A stretch of 64,000 bases of DNA from assembly GCA_002831545.1 (NCBI GenBank), contig CP025095.1, forward strand, positions 1,550,001 through 1,614,000. The letters are read 5' to 3'. The DNA comes from Streptococcus suis (GTDB lineage: Bacteria; Bacillota; Bacilli; Lactobacillales; Streptococcaceae). This document shows, piece after piece, positions 56,257 to 64,000 of this stretch; within the stretch, counting starts at the first letter, position 1; every line of letters begins with the position of its first letter. The notes below the pieces were generated by a model. It was not told where the DNA came from and made no database searches. It saw nothing but the letters and a program-made list of their open reading frames with translations. A program made the translations under genes and the position numbers.

Positions 56257-57471
56257 TTAATCTAGCAGCTCCCATTGGCTATTTCTCTGAATAAACCCGG
56301 TTGCTGCGTCTTCCTCTGCAATATTATCAGTACTAAACTTCCTACTAATAAAAATAGCTGGTGTGTCAGATGTCTTGGCAAATAATAACGGCTGCTTATT
56401 ACTATTTCGTACTGACACCGCCATTTTTAATTTTGCCTGATTAATTGAAGGTAGCTTACATTTCACTCGGAAAAACTTCTCGCCTTTGCCAAACGTTTTT
56501 AAATCCATAGAATTATCGTTATATACATCAAAATGACGTTCTAAATCTAAAAATGTAAATGCAACATGTGTTTCAATATCTTCTAAAACCGTATATCTAA
56601 ACTCGATTTCAATTGATTCATCTGGTTCAATTTGATTTTTTGAGACCAGGTTAATCTGCAAATCTTTTACAATATCACTCTGATGCAGAGGTTCTTCGTT
56701 TTCTGTAACTTCGCTTATTGAGGCAAGCACATTATCAAAACTGTATTGATTAGCTACATCATCAGGTTCTCCTAATGCCTTGACGTATCCTTTCTCTATA
56801 AGAAGGGCTTTATTACAATACTTTTTCACAGCTCCCATATCATGGGTGACAAGAATGGTCGTTTTTCCACTTTTTTTACGCTCTAGGAAGTAATCATTAC
56901 ATTTACGCTGAAAAGCCTCATCACCGACTGCTAGAACCTCATCAAGTATCAGAATATCTCCCTGAGCTTTAATGGCAACTGAAAAGGCTAAACGTACCTG
57001 CATACCACTAGAATAGTTTTTCAACTTTTGATTCATGAATTCACTTAATTCCGCAAATTCAACAATATCATCATACATTGCATCAATTTCTTCTGCAGTG
57101 AATCCTAACATCGCACCATTTAGGTATACATTTTCCTTACCAGTTAGCTCAGGATTAAAACCAACACCAAGTTCAATAAAAGAAACTAATTTACCATCCA
57201 CAGCTACAGTTCCTCTTTCAGGAACATATATTTGAGATAAAATTTTTAACAGTGTTGACTTACCAGATCCATTGCGACCAACAATTCCAAAAAAGTCCCC
57301 TTTTTCAACTTCGAAACTGATATCCTGCAAAACATTATACTCTACGTAGCCTTTAATCCCTTTAAATAAATTGACTAAAGTAGTTCTTAGACTCTGACTA
57401 CTCTCCGTTGGAAGTTTAAAACTCTTGCTAACATGTTCTACTTTTACAGCAATATTATTATTTTTTACCAT
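56257..57471 (-). CDS. rgpD: Polysaccharide ABC exporter ATPase with C-terminal Wzt-like domain
   Basis: Powers export of lipid-linked rhamnan. The ATPase half has Walker A GIVGRNGSGKSTLLKILSQI, NYSSGMQVRLAFSVA as signature and ILILDEVLAVGDEAFQ as Walker B. The GFN and LTGKENVYLNGAMLG stretch is typical of teichoic-acid/O-antigen exporters. Residues about 265-404 form a beta-sandwich resembling the Wzt carbohydrate-binding domain (VEFRYTVLEDIETHVAF-like region), suggesting recognition of a capped chain end. It overlaps the permease stop by one base. Confidence 0.9.
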   Translation of the reverse strand: MVKNNNIAVKVEHVSKSFKLPTESSQSLRTTLVNLFKGIKGYVEYNVLQDISFEVEKGDFFGIVGRNGSGKSTLLKILSQIYVPERGTVAVDGKLVSFIELGVGFNPELTGKENVYLNGAMLGFTAEEIDAMYDDIVEFAELSEFMNQKLKNYSSGMQVRLAFSVAIKAQGDILILDEVLAVGDEAFQRKCNDYFLERKKSGKTTILVTHDMGAVKKYCNKALLIEKGYVKALGEPDDVANQYSFDNVLASISEVTENEEPLHQSDIVKDLQINLVSKNQIEPDESIEIEFRYTVLEDIETHVAFTFLDLERHFDVYNDNSMDLKTFGKGEKFFRVKCKLPSINQAKLKMAVSVRNSNKQPLLFAKTSDTPAIFISRKFSTDNIAEEDAATGFIQRNSQWELLD

Positions 57472-58277
57472 TACAAAATCTCCGCAAACTTTTTGGCATT
57501 TTTTCTAAACACAGTTATACCCAATAGGTAAACAACGACTGGAAGAATATACGGAATTGCCACAATAACAGGATTTTCAATCAATTCACTAACTGTAGTA
57601 TTCCCAGAATAAACAATAAAATGTCTCAAGTCTTGAATAATTTGTGCAACAGGGTTCAACATCATCGACTTAGCAAATGTTACTTGCCCACGCTGTAAAA
57701 TAAATGTCAATGAATAAATAATTGGTGTTGCATACAATCCAGCCTGTAAGAACACTTCCCAAATTGGACCAATATCTCTAAATCTTACAAATAAAGAAGA
57801 TAGAATGAAAGCTATACCTGTTGCTAGTAATGCCAATTCAAAAAACAATGGGATTATAATTAAAACGGACCAAGTAAAGGGAACCCCGTTAATAGCAGCA
57901 AATACAAACACAACCATTAAGTTAATGGCGTAATTAATTGCAGCTCCTGCAACTGAAGAAAAGACAATAATTTCTTTCGAAAAATTCAATTTACGCAACA
58001 AATCTCCACGAGAAACAATGGACATCATTCCCATGTTGGTTGCTTCAGTAAAAAAGTTCCAAGTAACCATACCAAGCAGTAAGCTTACTGCATAATGTGG
58101 AGTTCCATCATCAAAACGCAAAAAACGTACAAAGACTAAATACATAATTGTAAAAAGTAACAATGGTTTTAGGATTGACCACAGGTGACCAATCAAAGAA
58201 CCTTGATAACGCAGTTTAAAATCAGTTTTTACCATTTCTTTCAAAAGAATCTGGTTTTCTCTATTCAATAAGTTCAT
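57471..58277 (-). CDS. rgpC: Polysaccharide ABC exporter permease
   Basis: A 268-residue ABC-2 type permease with six membrane segments: MVKTDFKLRYQGSLIGHLWS (the family's start motif), ILKPLLLFTIMYLVFVRFL, LLLGMVTWNFFTEATNMGM, and the re-entrant region GPIWEVFLQAGLYATPIIYS. It pairs with the ATPase encoded immediately downstream. It follows the rhamnosyltransferase gene by 2 bp. Identification is firm at family level and by order (rgpA-B-C-D). Confidence 0.92.
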   Translation of the reverse strand: MNLLNRENQILLKEMVKTDFKLRYQGSLIGHLWSILKPLLLFTIMYLVFVRFLRFDDGTPHYAVSLLLGMVTWNFFTEATNMGMMSIVSRGDLLRKLNFSKEIIVFSSVAGAAINYAINLMVVFVFAAINGVPFTWSVLIIIPLFFELALLATGIAFILSSLFVRFRDIGPIWEVFLQAGLYATPIIYSLTFILQRGQVTFAKSMMLNPVAQIIQDLRHFIVYSGNTTVSELIENPVIVAIPYILPVVVYLLGITVFRKNAKKFAEIL

Positions 58278-58279
58278 AA

Positions 58280-59209
58280 CTATTCCTTATAAGCAAATTT
58301 TGTAATAATGAGTGTTGTAAATACCAATGTATGGAAAGCCTTATTTTTCCTCAATCCATATTTTCTCAAAATCCTGAATCGTTCAAGCATTGGTTTATCC
58401 ATAATGGTTACAAATGCTTCAATTAATTCTCTATTTGACTGAGATAGAGGCATTTGTAGTAAGTGTCGGGCTTGTTTTTGACTATTTTTTATCAAATCCC
58501 AATAGACAGCAAATAAAATATGAGGGCGAATCCATTTTTTAAAGCGTTTTGAGAGTGTTCGAGCCCCTAAAACATTATCAGAATGCTGGCGGTACAGTTC
58601 CCCTGGTTGATCAATAAATACCAAATTTCCAAAGGCTGACGCAAGCAGGGCCAGATACCAATCATGCATCAAAATATCCTCAGTTACTTGCCACATTTCA
58701 GCAAGATGATGATTAATCATGGCGACACCGCCAGTCGCAGTATTCTCAGTCAACTCTTGCACCAATTCCGTATTGGCATGATGAGATTGAGATTTTACCA
58801 TGCTTTCTGCCATAACCTCTAGATTTTGATTGACAACTTTGAGGTCCATATAAACCATCAATGGCAAATTTGTTGGATAGGCTTGTGCTTTTTTCAGGCT
58901 AACTTCCAGTTTATTTGGCAGCCAAACATCATCTTGGTCACTGAAAAAATAGAAATCAGCAGTATCATAATGAACTAGCCTATGAAAACTTTTGATGACA
59001 CCGAGATTTTCGTCTGTCTCAACATCTATGAAGTGAATTCGCTGATCTTGTTCAACAAAATCTTTAATAATCTCTCTAGTTCGATCACTGGAACCATCAT
59101 CACGAATAAATAGTGTCCAGTCTGTGTAAGTCTGTTCTTGGATAGAACGAATTTGCTCAGCTAAGAACTGTTGACCATTGTAGGTCGACATGAGTATGTT
59201 TACTTTCAT
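58280..59209 (-). CDS. rgpB: Rhamnosyltransferase, family 2 (RgpB-like)
   Basis: A 309-residue GT2: VNILMSTYNGQQFLAEQIRS, WTLFIRDDGSSDRTREI, FFSDQDDVWLPNKLE with the DxD-like motif, and TATGGVAMINHHLAEM, MHDWYLALLASAF and YRQHSDNVLGA. RgpB-like enzymes extend the rhamnan main chain. It overlaps the upstream gene's stop by 4 bp. Assignment is by family and gene order. Confidence 0.88.
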   Translation of the reverse strand: MKVNILMSTYNGQQFLAEQIRSIQEQTYTDWTLFIRDDGSSDRTREIIKDFVEQDQRIHFIDVETDENLGVIKSFHRLVHYDTADFYFFSDQDDVWLPNKLEVSLKKAQAYPTNLPLMVYMDLKVVNQNLEVMAESMVKSQSHHANTELVQELTENTATGGVAMINHHLAEMWQVTEDILMHDWYLALLASAFGNLVFIDQPGELYRQHSDNVLGARTLSKRFKKWIRPHILFAVYWDLIKNSQKQARHLLQMPLSQSNRELIEAFVTIMDKPMLERFRILRKYGLRKNKAFHTLVFTTLIITKFAYKE

Positions 59210-60354
59210 TGTAAAAATAATTCCTCGTACTCGTGGACGATTTTTTCCCAGGTGTATTCATCCTTCATGTGTTTTTTCGCAATTTCTCCTAATTCCACCG
59301 CTTCAGCATTCTCATCAATTTGGTTAATTAATTGACTAAGGCTACCTGACTCCTTACTCCAATACCGAGCACCTTCTAGGGCAACTTTGCGGTTAAAATC
59401 GACACCTAAAACCAAATTTTCATTGGTTTGCGCCAGCGCTTCTAGGAGACTAGGATTGGTTCCTCCAACTTCATGTCCATGAATATAAGCTCGACATTCT
59501 TTGCGCAGATACTTAAGCAGTTCTTGGTCATACACTGTTCCTACGAACTTGATTCGCTTATCTGATGCTAAGCCTGTCTCGTCTTTTAATTTTTGAAAAT
59601 AGGCAGAGCCTTCATGGTTTGCAACGATGACTAAATCACGCTTGGTCGAACTAGCCATGAATTCCTTAATAGCTGTCACATAGTTATTCTCAGGTACAAA
59701 ACGACCGATAATCAGATAAAATTCTTTCTCTTTAATGTTCCAATTTGTAAAATATTGGCGAACTTGCTCAGATTCTTTTGTTAACTTAGTCGGACTTAAA
59801 TCTGTACCATAGGCAATAAAGCGTGTATTGGTAGCCGAGTATTCAGATTGAATATAATCCTCAATTCCCTCATTATCAGCAATAATCAAATCAGCATATT
59901 TGACCATCATCTTTTCAGAAAATTTTAGATACCTTTGGACTGGCTTGGCCCACTTGGCCCGTTTCCATTCCAAACCGTCTGGATTGACAAACAAGGTACC
60001 TCCAACAGAGTGAATCTTTTTCGCAAAAGGTACTATGAAGCCACCTATGGTATTTCCCAAGATATAGAAAATTGGTCGCTCTATCTGCTGTTCCTTAATG
60101 ATTTTAAGGGCATAAGTGATCGCCATCATATCATAAGCAATCACACGAGCCGGTCCAAGTTTTGGTGGATTAATGGTGAAGCAATCTGCACCCAGGTAGG
60201 TTGAATGTTGGCGATGACTTGTATCCGATAAACAAGCCACATGATAACAAATCTTCTCAGATTGCTGGTGACTGACCAATTGTTGGACAAAGGTCTCAAA
60301 GCCACCATATTTTGCTGGCAGTCCACGACTACCGATAATAAAAACGTGTTTCAT
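59206..60354 (-). CDS. rgpA: First rhamnosyltransferase (DUF1972/GT4, RgpA-like)
   Basis: A 382-residue GT-B enzyme starting MKHVFIIGSRGLPAKYGGFE, the DUF1972 signature shared by RgpA and capsule beta-1,4-rhamnosyltransferases. The donor lobe has LIIGRFVPENNYVTAIKEFM, GHEVGGTNPSLLEALAQTNE. It would place the first rhamnose on the lipid-linked GlcNAc acceptor. It is the first gene of the cluster, with an extended -10 promoter (TGGTATAAT, minus strand, 60391-60386) 32 bp upstream. The first five codons are part of a 600-bp tandem duplication that follows. Confidence 0.9.
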   Translation of the reverse strand: MKHVFIIGSRGLPAKYGGFETFVQQLVSHQQSEKICYHVACLSDTSHRQHSTYLGADCFTINPPKLGPARVIAYDMMAITYALKIIKEQQIERPIFYILGNTIGGFIVPFAKKIHSVGGTLFVNPDGLEWKRAKWAKPVQRYLKFSEKMMVKYADLIIADNEGIEDYIQSEYSATNTRFIAYGTDLSPTKLTKESEQVRQYFTNWNIKEKEFYLIIGRFVPENNYVTAIKEFMASSTKRDLVIVANHEGSAYFQKLKDETGLASDKRIKFVGTVYDQELLKYLRKECRAYIHGHEVGGTNPSLLEALAQTNENLVLGVDFNRKVALEGARYWSKESGSLSQLINQIDENAEAVELGEIAKKHMKDEYTWEKIVHEYEELFLQ

Positions 60355-60385
60355 GAATCCTCTCCATCAAATTGCAGTTCTTTTC

Positions 60386-60518
60386 ATTATACCATTTTTT
60401 AGTTTTTTTTCCTAATTCTATCCTAGTTTGGCTATAAAGCCTTTTCTTTTTCTACCCCTCTAACTCCACAGTATAGATAAAAATAAATTTTGAGTTAATA
60501 AGAAAAATTTGATATAAT
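60386..60518. promoter_or_regulatory. Divergent promoters between rgpA and the GacH-like gene (first copy)
   Basis: Minus strand: extended -10 TGGTATAAT with TATAAT at 60391-60386 for the rgp operon. Plus strand: TTGAGT (60490-60495), 17 bp, TATAAT (60513-60518) for the GacH-like gene. Both promoters occur again exactly 600 bp to the right (60986-60991; 61090-61118), because of the tandem duplication. Confidence 0.78.
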
Positions 60519-60567
60519 ATGTACTGGCTTTTACATAAAAATATAAAACTTAGAATTGTTAATAAAT

Positions 60568-61002
60568 ATGAAATTAATCAAACAGTTTATTCACATACTA
60601 ATCTCCATCGGATTGATTGGAAGTTTTTTTCTCTATGCACATCTCATTCAAAACGAATTAGGTTCTACAAAAAATGATGGAATGATAGAAATCATCGCAG
60701 AACAACCAAACCAAGTAATCGACAGCATCCAAATAAATGGACGCTATATTCATTCATCAGAAATTATAGAAAACCAATGGGGAATCAATGATGCTGATTT
60801 AATCCCTAATTTCTCTTCTCTAGGTGAGGAAAATTCACTCATAATTAAATCTTCCTCTTCTGTAAGAACCTTATCATTTGAATACTTTGTTAGTGAAAAT
60901 CCGACTATTGTAAAAATTAAAGTTGGTGGACAATTGGTTGAAAACGTGTTTCATGAATCCTCTCCATCAAATTGCAGTTCTTTTCATTATACCATTTTTT
61001 AG
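60568..61002 (+). pseudogene. Truncated first copy of the GacH-like gene
   Basis: The first about 125 residues equal those of the complete gene 600 bp downstream (MKLIKQFIHILISIGLIGSF to KVGGQLVE). The frame then enters the duplicated start of rgpA and ends after about 20 unrelated residues. It keeps its promoter and could make a short single-span membrane protein, but lacks the sulfatase domain. It is best seen as a by-product of the duplication. Confidence 0.88.
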
Positions 61003-61167
61003 TTTTTTTTCCTAATTCTATCCTAGTTTGGCTATAAAGCCTTTTCTTTTTCTACCCCTCTAACTCCACAGTATAGATAAAAATAAATTTTGAGTTAATA
61101 AGAAAAATTTGATATAATATGTACTGGCTTTTACATAAAAATATAAAACTTAGAATTGTTAATAAAT

Positions 61168-63717
61168 ATGAAATTAATCAAACAGTTTATTCACATACTA
61201 ATCTCCATCGGATTGATTGGAAGTTTTTTTCTCTATGCACATCTCATTCAAAACGAATTAGGTTCTACAAAAAATGATGGAATGATAGAAATCATCGCAG
61301 AACAACCAAACCAAGTAATCGACAGCATCCAAATAAATGGACGCTATATTCATTCATCAGAAATTATAGAAAACCAATGGGGAATCAATGATGCTGATTT
61401 AATCCCTAATTTCTCTTCTCTAGGTGAGGAAAATTCACTCATAATTAAATCTTCCTCTTCTGTAAGAACCTTATCATTTGAATACTTTGTTAGTGAAAAT
61501 CCGACTATTGTAAAAATTAAAGTTGGTGGACAATTGGTTGAATCTGTTGACACATCAACTGGAGATAAATATAAAAATTTAGCCTTTATTGAACTTCCCT
61601 ATACTTTACGGATAACTAAAGATAATCAATTTTGGTATCTCCACTTAATAGTCCTTGCTTTAGGCCTATCATGCTTTATCTTAAATGGATCAACATGGAG
61701 AATCAAGAGAAGACATATCAGCATCTTAACAATATTATTAATCACTCAATATATATTCACTACTTTTACATTTCCACGTTTATATCGCAATGAATTAGTG
61801 CTATTTAATTCGAACTTTAATAAAATGGAAACTCAACAGCTATTAGTTGCACTAACTTTCCTGATATTTTTTGGTCTTTTGGGATACAAACAACTCCGAG
61901 GTCATATCTCTAAAGCCTTCAAAACGATTAGTCTATCAGTGATTTATCTTCTAGTTCCCATTTTTTCATTATTTATTATTGAAAATAGCTATTCACAATT
62001 CTCTACTCTTTCCCCAAACAGTCTTTGGAACAATCTAATCATTATCGGAGTCCTCTACCTAATACTGGTCTTTACAACTAATCTACGATTTGCCAGCCTA
62101 TTAATTCTATCTGCTTCAGTATTTATTGGTATAAGTAACCAACTTTTGATTGACAGCCGTGGTGCTCCTCTATTGTTTTATAATCTTTTTCAAATCACAG
62201 ATGGATTAAATGTAGCTTCTAGCGTAGCAATTAATATCAACAATCGAATGCTACAAAGCATGGTATTTTCTTATATTTTATTGACCTTCTTTTTCTTTAT
62301 CCCTAAATTATATTTACCAAAACTTCTACCTTCTAGAACGTTTTATTCTAGTTATGATTTCAAGTGGCCGAAACGTTTCAGCAGAATTTTACTGGGCTAT
62401 ATAACTTTAATAACAATCGTTCCAATGATTAATAAAACTATCGTCTCTAATGCAAATATATCATTAAATTACTGGAGAATGTACGTTACCTACGGTCAAT
62501 TTGGGCTACCACTCTCGCTCGCCTCTTTCTATGAAGATAGTAAAATAACTGAACCTGATGGATATTCAGCTTCCAATCTTAGTGAAGTTCTTGAAAAATA
62601 CTCTCCTGAACCAGAAAGACAAACAATCAGACCTAATATTATCTTTATACAGAATGAATCACAGAGTGATTTTTCAAACTTACAGGGCTTAAATATGGAG
62701 CCTGATCCGCTATCAAACCAACATGCTTTAACAGATAATACTGTTCACGGTACATTAAATGTTTCTGTATTTGGAGGCGGAACAGCTAATACAGAGTATG
62801 AAGTTCTGACAAGTAACCCAATCAGTTTATTATCTTCTAATTTATTCCCATATCAGCAGATTATCACACAAGAACGTCCAAGTTTCGCAACTTATCTAAA
62901 AAATAAAAATTACGACACCGTAGCTCTACATCCTCAATCCGGAAATAATTACAACCGCAATGCAGTGTATCCTCTACTAGGGTTTAATAAATCTTATTTT
63001 TTAGATTCGGAACCTGCTATTAGTAGCTTAGCACCACTAACAATCGATCGTGGCTGGCCATCTGATCAATTCTTGTTCAACGGAATAAAAGAACTTTATA
63101 CCCAAAAAGGAGACCAGCCTCTATTTAGCTTTGTTGTTACCATGCAAGGACATGGAGGCTATCCAAGTACGGAAGAAATTTATCCTCGCGAAGTCAGCAT
63201 TAATGGTTCAACATCTGAATACTTAGCTGAAACAGAATTTTTGACCAGCATGAAGAAGACGGACGAAGCATTTGCTGATTTAATTACTTTCTTTAGCACT
63301 TACAAAGAGCCTACGGTCATCGTCATGTACGGCGATCACCAACCTAGTTTGACTCAAGAATTTTACGCACAATTTATGGATGAAAATAATCCTGCCGCTA
63401 AATATTCTACCCCTTTTGTGATTTGGTCTAATTTTGATATTAAGAAACGTGAATCTACAACTATTAGCCCAAACTATCTCGTTCCATATTTGATGGATAT
63501 TTTATCCGAATCCGACTATGCCCTTCCTCGATCACCTTACCAACAATTTTTGAGTGTTATGCAAATCGAAGCACCTATCATTACTAGCTGGGGAAATACC
63601 GATAATAATGGCCAACAAATTGAAGACATATCCAGCCTATCACTTTACCAAACCTACTTACAACTAGAATACAATAGTGCCGTTGATAAACGACCTCTAA
63701 CAGATCTATATGAGTGA
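61168..63717 (+). CDS. GacH/SccH-like glycerol-phosphate transferase (LTA synthase superfamily)
   Basis: An 849-residue membrane protein. The first membrane segment is near residue 10-28, then an extracellular domain (to about 140), then about eleven further segments (140-430), and an extracellular sulfatase domain (490-800). Motifs are NIIFIQNESQSDFSNL, SVFGGGTANTEYEVLTSNP (nucleophile Thr), YDTVALHPQSGNNYNRN, FVVTMQGHGGYPS and VIVMYGDHQPSLT. GacH of group A Streptococcus adds glycerol phosphate to the group carbohydrate; the layout and location next to rgpA agree. The start ATG 61168 has only a weak ribosome site. The 10-bp earlier non-ATG start was rejected. Confidence 0.85.
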   Translation: MKLIKQFIHILISIGLIGSFFLYAHLIQNELGSTKNDGMIEIIAEQPNQVIDSIQINGRYIHSSEIIENQWGINDADLIPNFSSLGEENSLIIKSSSSVRTLSFEYFVSENPTIVKIKVGGQLVESVDTSTGDKYKNLAFIELPYTLRITKDNQFWYLHLIVLALGLSCFILNGSTWRIKRRHISILTILLITQYIFTTFTFPRLYRNELVLFNSNFNKMETQQLLVALTFLIFFGLLGYKQLRGHISKAFKTISLSVIYLLVPIFSLFIIENSYSQFSTLSPNSLWNNLIIIGVLYLILVFTTNLRFASLLILSASVFIGISNQLLIDSRGAPLLFYNLFQITDGLNVASSVAININNRMLQSMVFSYILLTFFFFIPKLYLPKLLPSRTFYSSYDFKWPKRFSRILLGYITLITIVPMINKTIVSNANISLNYWRMYVTYGQFGLPLSLASFYEDSKITEPDGYSASNLSEVLEKYSPEPERQTIRPNIIFIQNESQSDFSNLQGLNMEPDPLSNQHALTDNTVHGTLNVSVFGGGTANTEYEVLTSNPISLLSSNLFPYQQIITQERPSFATYLKNKNYDTVALHPQSGNNYNRNAVYPLLGFNKSYFLDSEPAISSLAPLTIDRGWPSDQFLFNGIKELYTQKGDQPLFSFVVTMQGHGGYPSTEEIYPREVSINGSTSEYLAETEFLTSMKKTDEAFADLITFFSTYKEPTVIVMYGDHQPSLTQEFYAQFMDENNPAAKYSTPFVIWSNFDIKKRESTTISPNYLVPYLMDILSESDYALPRSPYQQFLSVMQIEAPIITSWGNTDNNGQQIEDISSLSLYQTYLQLEYNSAVDKRPLTDLYE

Positions 63718-63718
63718 T

Positions 63719-63760
63719 AAAAATAGCCTTGCTCGTTTTTGAGCAAGGCTATTTATTTGT
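63719..63760 (+). terminator. Terminator of the GacH-like gene
   Basis: AAATAGCCTTGCTC (63721-63734) pairs perfectly with GAGCAAGGCTATTT (63741-63754), loop GTTTTT. It is nearly symmetrical and could serve the convergent gene as well. Confidence 0.93.
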
Positions 63761-63786
63761 CCCCTGAAAGAGGCTGGGCAAAAAAC

Positions 63787-64000
63787 TTAATTATCTAAAA
63801 GATAAAGCTTGTAATTCTCGATAATTGATCGTAATTTTTCACCATATTTCGGATCAGTAGCATATCCTGATTGTCTTAGCGCAAGAATCGCTTGTTGATA
63901 ATCAGTTGCCTCTCTGAAACTCTGGTAATTTTTTATTCTCCACGGAGTAGAGGTAAAGAACTTAGCATAGTCTGCTACACTTTCATTCCATGAATCATAT
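63787..64000 (-). CDS. Glucosaminidase (GH73-like), C-terminal part
   Basis: The minus-strand frame from the right edge reads YDSWNESVADYAKFFTSTPW, then ILALRQSGYATDPKYGEKLR, SIIENYKLYLLDN and stop. The W-SV-YA-FF and GYATDP-Y--KL-IIE pattern is the C-terminal half of the mannosyl-glycoprotein endo-beta-N-acetylglucosaminidase (GH73) domain, which cuts peptidoglycan glycan chains. The protein ends directly with the domain. The N-terminus and any cell-wall-binding parts lie outside the window. Confidence 0.82.
   Translation of the reverse strand, partial: YDSWNESVADYAKFFTSTPWRIKNYQSFREATDYQQAILALRQSGYATDPKYGEKLRSIIENYKLYLLDN

Larger units (their letters stand above)
60341..61542. repeat. Exact 600-bp tandem duplication at the rgpA/GacH boundary
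   Basis: 60341-60940 and 60941-61540 read the same, with a 2-bp AA overlap at the join. The unit contains the first codons of rgpA, both divergent promoters and about 124 codons of the GacH-like gene. Identity appears complete, so it is very recent or an assembly artefact. Confidence 0.93.

Noticed and set aside
60556..61002. A functional small paralogue of the GacH-like gene
   Set aside because: It is identical to the complete gene over its whole duplicated part and ends in antisense rgpA sequence, so it is a duplication fragment rather than a separate gene.

Overview
The window reads as a chromosomal segment of a low-GC Streptococcus, most like Streptococcus suis or a close relative. The evidence is an IF3-L35-L20 block with a leader attenuator, a histidine-triad (Pht/HtpS type) protein, an Rgp/Gac-type rhamnose polysaccharide cluster, an LPXTG-like pilus island and streptococcal insertion sequences. 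The species name is an inference.

Layout. 1-4.8 kb: aroA (cut by the left edge, minus strand), then a plus-strand operon of two tandem DAHP synthases, aroE and aroB. 4.8-6.5 kb: a palindromic repeat followed by an IS110/IS1111-type element with a long structured non-coding end. 6.5-10.6 kb: a four-gene ABC importer (ATPase, permease, two paralogous lipoproteins), preceded by what looks like a complete ribosome-dependent attenuator with an aromatic-rich leader peptide. 10.7-14.3 kb: a decayed IS630, nested IS66 ends and one IS66 element with an 8-bp target duplication. 14.3-27.4 kb: a pilus island encoding a minor pilin, a backbone pilin and a 3230-residue multi-module adhesin, with no sortase visible. 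Its upstream promoter has 15 G between the -35 and -10 boxes. 27.8-30 kb: lacD-nagA with a NagR-like operator. 30.2-34.7 kb: rRNA methyltransferase-aroD-aroC-tyrA-ylbF operon. 34.8-39.9 kb: an LtaS-family enzyme and a zinc-regulated histidine-triad protein. 40-43.2 kb: rplT, rpmI, infC, cmk, a LysM protein, ferredoxin and ebsA. 43.4-63.7 kb: the cell-wall polysaccharide cluster. The right edge holds the end of a glucosaminidase.

How the genes work together. Most of the shikimate/tyrosine pathway is present (aroG x2, aroB, aroD, aroE, aroC, aroA, tyrA), but in three transcription units. The importer next to it is probably for aromatic compounds, because its leader peptide ends in Tyr-Phe-Tyr-Gly-Tyr-Phe-Arg. 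In the polysaccharide cluster, RgpA/B/F-like enzymes and the RgpCD exporter would make and export a rhamnan. A GacI/GacJ-like pair, a flippase and a DUF2142 membrane protein could add side chains outside the membrane. A GacH-like enzyme could add glycerol phosphate.

The observations most worth checking are (i) the aromatic leader-peptide attenuator, (ii) the poly-G phase-variable pilus promoter, (iii) an (AT)17 tract that currently puts a membrane GDPD-like enzyme out of frame, and (iv) a candidate bridge/seek RNA whose loop carries two 7-nt matches to the DNA at the two ends of its own IS element.
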